Positions 34,714-44,999 of a DNA stretch of 64,000 nt are shown in pieces; the first letter of the stretch is position 1; each line of letters opens with the position of its first letter. The notes under the pieces were generated by a model. That model was given only the letters and a program-made list of their open reading frames with translations. It had not been told where the DNA came from and ran no database searches. This stretch comes from Tetrastigma voinierianum. Taxonomy: Eukaryota > Streptophyta > Magnoliopsida > Vitales > Vitaceae. The stretch covers positions 310,001-374,000 of the forward strand of contig JAEQBH010000032.1 of assembly GCA_016808115.1 (NCBI GenBank), read 5' to 3'. Position numbers and translations under genes: made by a program.

Positions 34714-34910
34714 GCTTGCATTGCGATACAACCTTGCCTCCTACAAACTCTTCCAAACATAATACAAGGCAGTTGTATTGCGATACACTCCGTCTCCTCG
34801 TCAGCCATCCTTCTATTGCAATACAAACTCACCCTTAAGCCAGCCACCACACTATATTGCAATAAGCCCCACAGGTCACGATACAATAGCAGTATCACGA
34901 CACAAATCTT
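34714..34910. repeat. Cluster of TATTGCGATACA-like palindromic motifs
   Basis: Copies include GCATTGCGATACA (34719-34730), TGTATTGCGATACA (34774-34787), CTATTGCAATACA (34813-34825) and TCACGATACAATAG (34876-34889). The class resembles the TGTCGCGACA array of the Athila LTR, with C-to-T type differences. Confidence 0.7.
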
Positions 34911-34994
34911 TTCTCATTAATATAAATCGCGCAGCTCCATTCCAATCCTTTTGCATTTTTTTTCGTTTTCACTACATTTTTTCATTTGAACACT

Positions 34995-35368
34995 CAAATA
35001 AATTTATAAAATTTATTTTGACCCTATTTTCTTCAATTTTACTATTTGTAAAATCTTAGAATTTTTTTTTCTCTCTCATAACCAAATAAATTTATGAAAT
35101 TTATTTTCTTTTACTTTCTTTTTCCTTTACACTCGTAAAAAAAAAATTTCTCCACCTTATATATATATATTCATTTCTCAATAAACCAAATAAATTGCTT
35201 AAAATTTATTTTATTTATTATTTTTTTTTTTCATTTAATTCTCGAAAAATGGTCCACTTCCTCAAAACCTCCTTCTAAAAAACACGAACCCTTATGTTCA
35301 ACTCCTCAAATTTATTAAAATTTGATTTCATTATTCAATAACCAAATAAATTGATTACAATTTATTTC
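34995..35368. repeat. Four AT palindromes in a spaced series
   Basis: Copies at about 34996-35018, 35084-35106, 35188-35211 and 35344-35367. Each has an arm AAATAAATT(T), a 3-6 base centre and the reversed arm AATTTATTT. Three are preceded by AACC. The first two are perfect 10-bp stems with a 3-base loop. Confidence 0.8.
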
Positions 35369-35460
35369 ATCTCCAGTTTACCACTGTAAACTCCTAAGTT
35401 TTCCTATGTGCTAATCACCAAGCACACAACCATTTCACAACTCATAACATGGTATACACA

Positions 35461-36693
35461 CCGCTTCAAAGACATCTATGCAGTATCCAGTGACCTGTGT
35501 TGCATTAGTGTTAGTATCCCATGTCACTTTTACAAATTCACTGAAACCATCCTTCACTGGAACTCCTATTCTTAGCTTCTTCCCGTTTACTGGAAGCACC
35601 CAACCTTTAGGGACATAAGTAGGCTCTCCAGGCCATACAATTGCTCCTATGTTGTCCTTAGAAGTTGAATATATGTTTGAATTTGTGTTTGCTAAGTTCA
35701 GCTTTCTTATAATTCCATTTTTAAGAGTCCAAAATCCTACCCCTCTTTCTCCTTTACCAATCACATTAACTATCTGAAAGGCTGTTGAGTGTAGTTGCCC
35801 ATCAAAAATTTGAAAATCTCCACTTAGGCCTTTAAATTTGGTACTTAACAGTGACTGGAGAAGATATGGGCCAGTTTGAGAGACTCCAATGGTGTCAAGA
35901 TCTGTTGAATTGCTTAAAATGTTAGTCCTCTGGTAGCTGAAGTTTGTTGCCCCAATTTTCTCAACAGCCATGGCAAGTGCAGTAACATCATCATAAGCCC
36001 ATAACCCGAAAATGTTCGGCTCAGAGGTCTCGTCTGTTGCATGATCTTGCTGGAATTTCCTTTTCCATCTGACTCTGAAACTATTGAGCTCTTTTGTCCT
36101 CGGAACATAAGGCTTTACCCCCAACACTCCCTGTATTGAATCAACTTCCAAAGGACTGAAAGTGGTCAAGAGATCAGTTAGCCCATCAGTTAGTATCCAA
36201 ACATAGCCTTCTTCCATCATTCCAATCTCATCTGCTTTAGTAAAAAGGCGAGACCCCAGATTTGTGACCATATGCACAATGAAAACTCTTGTCTGCATTG
36301 TCATGAGCTTGTAAAGTTCTTCACCAATTTCATGATCAGTGGCTGATTGAGAAATTATACTTCGGTAGGTGACGCGAATATCAATTCCTTGCAAGGCATC
36401 AGTTATATAAGGAATAATTCCATCTCCATACTCATTGTCCACGTAAATAAGCACAGCTTCTCCCCACTCAAAGGCTTGGAAAATTGCTGTTATTGCAGGC
36501 ACTTGACTTGAGTCATTTAGTGTGGCTCGGATAAAGTACCGACTCCGAAAGGAAGAGAGAGAAGGGCTTGTTGCAGAAAATGAAATAACGGGAACTTGAG
36601 CTTTTTCTCCCAGGCCAATCAGGAAGTTGGCCTGCATAGATGTCCTTGGGCCTAAGGGATACTTGGACTTCTCATTTCGTATTAGATCTAGAG
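35461..36693 (-). pseudogene. GLR: GLR exon 2: amino-terminal domain and start of S1, 3' end missing
   Basis: It begins after the acceptor GGTGCTCAG with LDLIRNEK, and GPRTSMQANFLIGLGEKAQV follows. Then come VISFSATSPSLSSFRSRYFI, WGEAVLIYVDNEYGDGIIPY, RVFIVHMVTNLGSRLF, EEGYVWILTDGLTDLL, GVLGVKPYVPRTKEL and LWAYDDVTALAMAVE, all GLR amino-terminal-domain wording. S1 starts at LRIGVPVKDGFSEFVKVTWD and is cut after TGYCIDVFEAV. The expected remainder, about 35 codons to the next splice site, is absent. The 411 codons present are open. Confidence 0.95.
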
Positions 36694-37269
36694 CTGAGCA
36701 CCACAAAATGTGCAAAATAATAAAAATCACTGGATTAAACTTTAATATATCCTTAATATCTAATAAGACATACTTATTTACATTGAACGTCAGTAATTGT
36801 TATGAAGGGGAAGAGAAGGTCTATCAAGTTATGTATATTTCAGGGTATTACCATTATAAGTAACGCAGTCTTCCCTTCCACATCAATAATATATTATTAT
36901 GGGCAAAGTTATTACTTATGGTAATTCTACAAATATGATGATTTTTGCCCAGATTGAGATTTTTTTTTATTCAAGATTGGAGTTCAATTTTTTATCACAT
37001 TGGAATTTTTTTGAGTTAGGTAACTTGAATTCTCTTCAATTTGACCTGAGAAGTCTCGCAATGCAATATCATGATACAATTTATGAAAACCTTTTGTCTC
37101 TGCAGTTGACAATGGCTTGTAAAACGACAGTACTACTTTCTTGTCATCTGGTGTTTAGCTATGCGGAATAATTTTGATAGGTATAGTAGTACCTTTTATT
37201 TTTAAAAATTTTCATTTTGGAGCTCTAAGGTGACATAGAAAAATGTTAAACTGACTAAACATGTGGGCT
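36694..37269 (-). other. GLR intron 1, distal part
   Basis: AT-rich intron-like DNA between the exon 2 acceptor and the Copia composite. No gene seen. Confidence 0.7.
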
Positions 37270-37274
37270 GAAGG

Positions 37275-37359
37275 TGTTGGATTTTTAAACGTTTAGTAAC
37301 GTTTTGTATTAAATATGTTTTAAATTAGTAACGTTTTTTTTTAGTGTGAATAATAAATT
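37275..37359 (+). repeat. 5' LTR stub of the composite Copia element
   Basis: It matches the beginning of the 3' LTR (TGTTGGATTTTTAAACGTTT, then TAGTGTGAATAATAAATT) with one internal deletion. It stops abruptly at 37359 where inverted gag sequence begins. Confidence 0.9.
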
Positions 37360-38388
37360 TATGTCGGACGTAGCAGAATTCCCCATGAACAACTTCTCCC
37401 CGTTATCAACTAGGTCGAAGGAAGTGAACATATTCCTGTCCGAAACGCATACGGCGGGTCGCACCATCAATCCACCACTTTCTGGTTTGACCCAATCAGG
37501 TTCACTTCAGAGACTACTGCTGAGAGGTTCATGTCATCAACCTCTGCAGATTTTTTCCATCACATATTTGCCTCCTTGTTCTTATTTTTCCTCTAGCTTC
37601 ACAAATTCCGCGCTTTAGACCCATCTTGTCACAATCAAGCACTTCCTGGAATTTCGTCTGGATATCCTCCTTTGGTCCTTACTGGACCATTGTTCTCTTT
37701 TGAACTTGAGCTCGACCATGCTCCACTACATTGGCCTTTACTCGTACTAAAATGAACCCCTTCGTAACGCCTATTGTCTTCTTCACCGAAGTCCGACAAT
37801 CAATTCTTCTCGAATGCTCATTTCCTTTCGCTATGCTTTTGAGGTAGTTCTCAAGTCTCCACCCAGGAGGCCTTCTCAATAATAACAAAGAACTTGAAAG
37901 GCTTCACTCAAGATCATTCCTTCGTATCGAATCTCATGAAGAATTTTCGAATTCTTGTACTTGATCGACCACGCTCGAGTCCACCATTTTGTAATGCAGA
38001 CCTACCATGACAAATTTCTTAGCACCAAAGATCCCCGCCTTATATTTCTTGTCTAAATTCTACGCTCCTTAGCCAGTTTTCTTCACACAAGAAATATTGT
38101 ACAAAAGCATCGCCTAGATCGTTTCATGACATAATTCCGACAGAAGCCTAACTCTTCCAAATACATCAAACGCCATGAGAGAACCTCTATCCTCTTCATT
38201 CACTTGAGGTGGATTCTCAGTTAAAAACCTCGCAAGGTTCAAGCAGTGGTCGATAAACAACATCTTCTGCTGCCACCTTTGAAATTAAACCAATGAATTT
38301 CTCCGGCTTTCTCGTGGTTCAACGGAATCACACAGCCTTAGCGTTGGCACTTGTGCCGCAGAGTTGGAAGATTCCCCCACATTGGCCA
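37360..38388 (-). pseudogene. Inverted copy: Copia gag (5' part of the permuted unit)
   Basis: The start codon is at 38388 with MANVGESSNSAAQVPTLRL, the Tork-type gag N-terminus, then EKPEKFIGLIS. Stops and shifts follow. FVMVGLHYKMVDS-like sequence lies at about 37980-38020, the motif that opens the outer copy at 43006. The copy ends at the protease-proximal block with FMGNSATSDI-like sequence at 37361-37390. It stops about 22 bases before the place where the other end of the permuted unit (43005) begins. Confidence 0.8.
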
Positions 38389-39012
38389 TTTTCCTGTTCA
38401 AAACAAGAAACTATTAATTTATTGCTTTAAAAAAATGCAACAAATAATATTTTCTCAAAGAAAGAGAAAAAAATTTTTTCTTCTCTCCTCGATGACGCCA
38501 AGACGCATGCCACGCCATCGCCCACGCCAACGCTCGCCGCTCGCGCCTGGCCAGCACCTCGTCGCCGGGCCGTGCTCCGGGCCAAGACATAACAAATCCG
38601 GGTTAGCCCAACCACGCCCGCCACCTCACACGCCTGCACCGTTCAACTACGCGACCGCGTGTCCACTCCGACGCGACCACAGGTACCCTCGCTCTCGTGC
38701 CCACATATATACGCCCGCCGACCACCGATCGAAAAACACACCCAACACCGAACTCGCTGCACTGTTGCTCATCTCTTCGTCCCGACATGGGCTGAGATCC
38801 ATTGTTTCAAAATTTAATAAAACCTAAGCCAAACAAATTTATAAACCAAGTCGTGAAAAAAAAAAAAAAAAAAATTTAATCCGTATATTCTTGTCCTCGC
38901 AACAAAGATTAGATAAACATGTAAATATATAAATTAACAAAATAAAACTAAGGAAAATCTCCTTTCCACTTCAACTGCTCACTCCGCTCAAAAAACACTT
39001 TGCTTTTAAGAT
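38389..39012 (-). other. Inverted copy: untranslated leader with GC-rich island
   Basis: It lies between LTR and gag of the inverted copy. 38490-38790 is strikingly GC-rich inside AT-rich sequence. Frames there (158 codons plus strand, 60-70 minus strand) are Arg/Pro/Gly-rich and match nothing. At the LTR edge the minus strand reads ATCTTAAAAGCAAAG, which could be a decayed tRNA-Met PBS. Confidence 0.55.
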
Positions 39013-39602
39013 TGCCGTCAATTTACATACAAGAAATGAGATTATATAAATTACATAAATATAACACACCATGTAAGATAGCAAATTCTAAATTACAAAT
39101 CAATAAATAAAATGAAATTAAGATTAATAAACAACCTGTTCAACAAACCGAATATGAATACAGTATAATTTGAGGCCTCGTGGAAACATTTCCTTAAAAC
39201 GAATTCGCTCCACACACGGTGCTTGTGTCAATTGGAGTGTTCGTCTCCCAGGATACAACGAATTAACCGAGAATTTATGGAAATTGCACCCCAAAATTCT
39301 ATACCAACGAACCTAAGAAAGCCTTCACTCTATCACCTAAGTAACACAACGTGTATATCTTTTTTTTCAAAAGCCACCCCCTGGAGCCAATAAATAAGCT
39401 CTCTGTACACTGAGAATACAAACCGTTTCCAAAACATAATTTAAAACATATTTATTACAATTTATTCACACTAAAAAAACGTTACTAATTTAAAACATAT
39501 TTATTACAATTTATTCACACAAAAAAACGTTACTAATTTAAAACATATTTATTACAATTTATTCACAAAAAAAAACGTTACTAAACGTTTAAAAATCCAA
39601 CA
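39013..39602 (-). repeat. Inverted copy: single internal LTR
   Basis: On the minus strand it runs from TGTTGGATTTTTAAACGTTT (39602) to near GACGGCA (39013). It matches 47123-47693 in order: CGTTACT repeats, TATTGGCTCCAGGGGGTGGC, GGAGACGAAC and the TTATATTTATGTAATTTATA block. A PPT with CATGTGGGGGATTG lies on its pol side (39603-39620) and a leader on its gag side, so one LTR joins the pol end to the gag start. Confidence 0.9.
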
Positions 39603-40299
39603 ATCCCCCACATGAATGAATTGTCGGGAATACAGACTAACTCAAGATAGCCGCAAATGAGTCGCATAGGATAGGTAGGTTTTATCCTTTGAACCTTCCC
39701 TTATGAGAATATATTTACTTTACTGACTAAAGGTAGACACGATGTCCTTGAACCTCTCTGTCGTTTATGTAAATGATGATATATCTCACACATGCACTCG
39801 GCATTCCTTCGCTCTCACCGTTATGTCCGTCTTTCTGGGTCGTGGACATCTTCCCTCGGTTCTCGCAAGAGTTTCTAAAGAATTGTGCCCTATACAATTC
39901 TCCTTGAAGCTACTCTTCTTCTCCTCGTCACATGATTTTTTTAACTATGAGTACCTCAATACTTTCGGATTTCGACACAATCATTAAAAGCATACTTTTA
40001 ACCTCATCTCCAATATATATCACTGCTTTCATCATATGAATGGACAAGAGGTTAAACCCCACAAAGGATCCAAAACCAAGCCTTACGATTTAGTCAGTCC
40101 CTTTCAACCTAGATATCAGATCTCCAAGCCAATTAGGTAGGGTTTCATCAGATGACTCTTTCATTTTATGGGCTTTAGTCCCATTTCGATGACTTCTCAA
40201 CTAATTCTCTATTTAACCCTTTGGTTAGCGGATCCGAATATTATCCTTTGACTTTACATAGTCAACAAAGATAACTCCAGTTGAGATTAGTCATTTCAA

Positions 40300-41460
40300 T
40301 GGTACTGTGGTTCGACGACAAAGGCTCAGATTCTTACCATTATACATCACATTTGCGCTCCGCTCTATTGGGCCGACCGACCATCACACATAGATATAGT
40401 CGTCAATAGGTGCTTTGGCCACCGTAAATATCCTCCAAGAAATCTGCGCAACCATTCAGCCTCTTCACCATTTATCCAAAGCAATGAATCTCTGATTCCA
40501 TAGTGGATCGGGCTATTACATTGGTTTACAGGACTTCCATGAAATTGTCGTGACCGCAGCGTGAACACACATCCACTAGTCGACTCTCGTAGTTCTTCAC
40601 ATCGATATCCACCGCATCAGATTCCTTCCAATACACCGATATCTCAGGTAGTGATCCATAATCACGAGTATACCGTAGCATCTTAATACTCTTACAATTC
40701 CTTTCCAATGATCACCATTTGGATTACTCGTGTATCTACTCAGTTTACTAACCGCGTAAGCTATATCTGGTCTTGTACAACTCATCAAGTACATTAGGCT
40801 CCCAATCACCCTAGAATACTCCAACTGAGATACACTTTCTCCTCCCTCTCCCTCTCCCCTATTCACATATGAAGATTTTTTACATCTATGTGTCCTAGCC
40901 ACACCCGTAATCATCGTCACCGAACTTCTATCCAAAGATTTTATCCACATAATGTGATCGAATTAAGAACCAGTCCATCGTGAGGCTCTCAAGATTTTAC
41001 TCCCTAAAAATCACACAAGAAGTCTCATATCTTTCATATGTCAAACCTTGTGCTTAACATCGCCTCGTAGATTTGATCATTTCATCGTCACTACCAATAA
41101 TGAGCATGTCATCAACATACAGACACAAAATGACATAGCCATTTACTGTATTCTTGACATATATACATTTATCACACTCATTGATTTTAAACCCATTAGC
41201 CAACACTACGCTATCAAACTTTTGATGCCATTGTTTTGGTGCTTGTTTAAGGCCATATAGGGACTTTACTAATCCTGCAAACTTTTCTTTTTCTTGTCCC
41301 GAGCTACAAACCCTTAGGTTGCTCCATGTAGATCTCCTCATCTAAATCTCCATTAAGAAAGCAATCTACATCCATTTATGTGGCTTCAAGATTTCGCAAT
41401 GCAAAGAATAGCAAGTACCATTCGTATGGAAGCTATTCTCACCGGAGAATAAAAAGATCA
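40300..41460 (-). pseudogene. Inverted copy: Copia reverse transcriptase and RNase H
   Basis: RT pieces: FAGLVKSLYGLKQAPKQWHQ, FDSVVLANGFKINECDKCIY, and VILCLYVDDMLIIGSDDEM with the YVDD active site (41054-41300). RNase H pieces are VIGSLMYLMSCTRPDIAYAV and SKLSRYTSNPNGDHWKGIVR at 40700-40850. The C-terminal SPIHYGIRDSLLW and GEEAEWLRRFLGGYLRWPKH at 40400-40520 come from shifted frames. Confidence 0.88.
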
Positions 41461-41849
41461 AAGTAATCAAGACCTTCCTTTGCTTGTAACCTTAATTACA
41501 AGTCTCGCTCAGACTTATCAATTGTTCCATCGCCATTTTCCTTTGAAAATCCACTTATACCCTAGTGGTTTACTACCCTGAGGAAGGTCCACCAGTTCCC
41601 ACGTATGGTTCTCGCAAGATGGAATCACCTACTTTGATAGCCTCTTTTTTCCAATAAAGAGCCTTCCAAAGAGTCTTCACCGCTTTATAGCTCGAGGTTC
41701 ACTCTCCAAAGATATAAGTCGAAAATCCGACCAAATGATTTTTCTCTGGTCCTTATTCTTTTGTCGTCGAGGTTCATCTTCAACTCCTTCTTCTTGTTCT
41801 TGTTCTCGATCCCGACTCTATCTTCATTCATAGTCTCAAATGTTCGCCG

Positions 41850-43005
41850 ACGAACTTCAGTCCCTCTTCGAACTTACATGGAAAACGTGTTCAAAAACGA
41901 CGATTCCTGATTCCATAATCGTATTCTTGTGTATATCAGTGGATTTCGCACTTATATACAAGAAATCATACACTACTATTTTGTGCATAGCCAATGAAGA
42001 TGCAATCAACTGGCCTTCTGACCTATTTTCACCTTTTAGGTGTTTGAACAACCACTTTGCAAGACACCCCACATTCAGAGGGTATTTATAGGAAAGTTGT
42101 CTTCCTTTCCACAATTTCATATGGTGTCTTTGTTCATCCTTCCGGTACCTTATTTAAAAGGTAATTCGTCGACAAAATAGTTTCCCCACATAGTTCTCGA
42201 GGTAACCTTAACTTATTAGCATCAGATTCATCATTTCTTTTAAAGTACGATTTACGCCACCCACACCATTTGACTGAGGTGAATATGGTGGAGTGACTTC
42301 ATGTCAAATCCCATGTTGTCCACAGTAATCACCAATCGCTGTTAAGACACTCACCACCACGATCACTTCTAATCACTTTAATTTTCTTATTAAGTTGATT
42401 TTCAATCTCGCCAGAGAAAACAATTTTTCTAAAGCTTCATCTTTGCTCTTAAGCAAATATTAATACAAAATACTGTGCTATCGCCAACAAAAGTAATAAA
42501 ATACTTATTGCCACCCCTCGTCGGTGCAAATTTAAGATCACATATGTCACTATGGATCATATCCAAGGGTTCGCGTTTCTTCAATCGACAAAGATGACCC
42601 TGCCATATTTTTTGCTTCAACACAAGTCTCACACTAAGGTTGTTATCAATTTGAAATGTGGGAATATGACTTAAGTTAATTAATTCCTCGCAGAACCATA
42701 ATTAACATGTCCAAGTCTACCATGCCATAAACTAGAAGACTCCAACAAATAATGCTGTAAGCAAGACTTGCTTTATTCATCGTTTTGCGCTTTACACTCA
42801 TAACATTAAGTTTAAACAACCCATTACAAACATATCCCTTTCCCACAAACATCCCTGACTTAGACAAGATAACCTTGTCAGACTCGAACACCATCCTAAA
42901 TCCGTGTTTGTTCAACAAATAAACTAAAACCAAATTTTATGGATCTCGTGCACATACAAGACATCGTTCAAACAGCCGTGACTTCTTTCCCGAAGTCATC
43001 TTCAA
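41850..43005 (-). pseudogene. Inverted copy: Copia preintegrase and integrase
   Basis: It starts at 43005 with LKMTSGKK. LLNKHGFRMVFESDKVILSK and GMFVGKGYVCNGLFKLNVM follow (42790-42930). Integrase shows EPLDMIHSDICDLKFAPTRG and GNKYFITFVGDST (42470-42570), where the first Asp is present in SDICDL. The C-terminal piece reads LWKGRQLSYKYPLNVGCLAK (42060-42120). The Glu-bearing part at 42200-42300 is present only in pieces (QSNGVGGVNR-like, shifted). Confidence 0.85.
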
Positions 43006-43990
43006 AATGCTGGTGCTAAGAAATTTGTCGTGGGCCGATTCCTAGATTACAAAATGGTGGACTCCAAGACTGTGGTCAGTCAAGTACAAGAATTTCAGTT
43101 AATTCTTCATGAGATTCATTCGGGCGATGATCTCGAGCGGCCTTTCAAGTTGTCAAGTATTATCGAGAAGTCGCCTCCGGGTGGAAGGACTTCAAGAACT
43201 ACCTCAAGCATAAGCGAAAGGAAATGAACGTCAAAGAATTGATTGTCAGACTTCGAATTTGAAGAAGACAATAGGCGTTCGAGAAGACGGGTTCATTTCA
43301 CCAAGTAAAGGCCAATGTAAATGTATACCGTCGAGCTCCAAGTTCAAAAAGAGAACAACCAAAAGGGTCAACTGGGACCAAAAGGAGGAATATCCAAGAG
43401 CGTAAATTCCAAGGGAAGTGCTTCACCAGACAAGATGGGTCACAAAGCGGCTGGGATCAGACTCCGGCCGAGGAAAATAAGAACAAGGAGGCAAATGTGA
43501 TGGAAAATCACACAAGAGGTCGATGACATGAACCTTCTCAAATAGCAGCCCCCGGGTGAACCCGATTGTCAAACCTAAAGGAGGGGCGGGTCGATACCGG
43601 GTGCAACCCGCCATGTCTGTTCGGACAGGAATATGTTCACTTCCTTCGACCCAGTTGATAGCGGGGAGAAGTTGTTCATGGGGAATTCTACTACGTCCGA
43701 CATCCGAGGACAAGGAAAAGTGATCTTGAAGATGACTTCGGGAAAGTCCCCAATAACAATGTGTCAGATAAAAATTCTAAGATCCGTAAGAATTTGGTTT
43801 CTGGTTCACTGTTGAACAAACACGGATGTAGGATGGTGTTCGAATCTTACAAGGTTATCTGTCTAAGTCGTGGGATGTTTCAGGGAAAGGGATATGTTTG
43901 TAATGGGTTGTTTAAACTAATGCGTGATCGTAAAGCCCAAAACAATGAATAAAGCAAGTACTTCTTCTGCGTATTTGTTGGAGTCTTCTA
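43006..43990 (+). pseudogene. Outer copy: Copia gag (truncated start), zinc knuckle remnant and protease-proximal region
   Basis: It begins in mid-gag with AGAKKFVVGRFLDYKMVDSK, then TVVSQVQEFQLILHEIHS and KEMNVKELIVRLRI in shifting frames. The zinc knuckle (GKC...KMGHKAAG) at about 43417-43460 has lost its second and last Cys. MFTSFDPVDSGEKLFMGNST, SDIRGQGKVILKMTSGK and LVSGSLLNKHGCRMVFES follow (43633-43850). The gag N-terminus, leader and most of the 5' LTR of the outer copy are missing. Confidence 0.85.
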
Positions 43991-44139
43991 GTTTATGGCA
44001 TGGTAGACTTTGACATGTTAATTATGGTTCTCTGAGGAGATTAATTAACTTAAGTCATATTCCCACATTTCAAATTGATAACAACAACAAGTGTGAGACT
44101 TCAGGCTTGAAGCAAAAATGACAAATATCTTTTCAATCG

Positions 44140-44860
44140 ATTGAAAGAAACACTGAACCCTTGGATATGATTCATAGTGACATATGTGATCTTAAATTTG
44201 CACCGACAAGGGGTGGCAATAAGTATTTTATTACTTTTGTTGACGATAGCACGAAGTATTGCTATGTGTATTTCTTAAGAGCAAGGATGAAGCTTTAGAA
44301 AAATTTGTTTTCACAAGTCGGGTTGAAAATCAACTTAATAAGAAAATTAAAGATTAGAAGTGATCGCGGGTGGTGAGTATGTAACACCGATTGGTGATTA
44401 CTGTGGACAACATGGGATTAGACATGAGTCACTCCACCATATTCACCTCAGTCAAATGGTGTGGCTGAGCGTAAAAATTGTACATTAAAAGAAATGATGA
44501 ATGCAATGCTAATAAGTTCTGGGTTACCTTAGAACATGTGGGGGGAAGCTATTTTGTCGCGATTACCGTTTAAATAAGGTACCTCGGAAGGATGAACAAA
44601 AGACACCATATGAGCTGTGGAAAGGAAGACAACCTTCCTATAAATACCTACGAATGTGGGGGTGTCTCTACAAAGTGGTTGTTCCAACACCTAAAAGGTG
44701 AAAATAGTCCAAGACCGTTGATCGCGATCTTCACTGCTATGCACAAAAATAGTAGTGCTTATCGATTTCTCAGATATAAGTCCAACCCCGATATACACAA
44801 GAATATGATTATGGAATCAAGGAAGGGGCCGCTTTGAACACGTTTTCCAGGTTCGAAGAG
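44140..44860 (+). pseudogene. Outer copy: Copia integrase
   Basis: LDMIHSDICDLKFAPTRGGN and KYFITFVDDSTKYCYVYFLR carry the first catalytic Asp region (44160-44280). IRSDRG (second Asp) lies at about 44352-44370. VTPPYSPQSNGVAERKNCTL holds the catalytic Glu in VAERKN (44425-44490). The end reads FEHVFQVRR at 44834-44860. Several stops and frameshifts interrupt. Confidence 0.88.
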
Positions 44861-44999
44861 GGACCAAGTTCGCCTAAGCGAACATTCGAGACTATGAATG
44901 AAGATAGTCAAAGGATCAAAGAACAAGAACAAGAAGAAAGAGGTTGAAGATGAACCCCGACGTTAAAGAATAAGGACGTAAAACCATTTGGTCCGCATT

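Larger units (their letters stand above)
34201..35460. other. Unassigned block between the Tekay gag and GLR exon 2
   Basis: On the minus strand it starts TGTGTATACC right at the exon 2 break. It has AT-rich palindromes (34996-35367), a stretch of TATTGCGATACA-type palindromes (34716-34910) and a GC-rich core (34540-34690). Opposed frames of 76-145 codons over 34446-34920 come from the GC-rich core and match no protein. It may be the LTR of a further, unidentified element. Confidence 0.45.

Noticed and set aside
34446..34920. Overlapping frames of 76-145 codons on both strands
   Set aside because: They result from a GC-rich stretch with few stop codons. The products are Arg/Pro/Ala-rich with no known motif, and several frames overlap.
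28605..35460. A single intact gypsy element with LTRs at both ends
   Set aside because: The right-hand part does not resemble the left LTR, no TSD is found, and no PBS is seen upstream of gag.
38351..38827. 158-codon plus-strand frame
   Set aside because: It lies in the untranslated leader of an inverted Copia copy and is compositionally biased. No protein match recognised.
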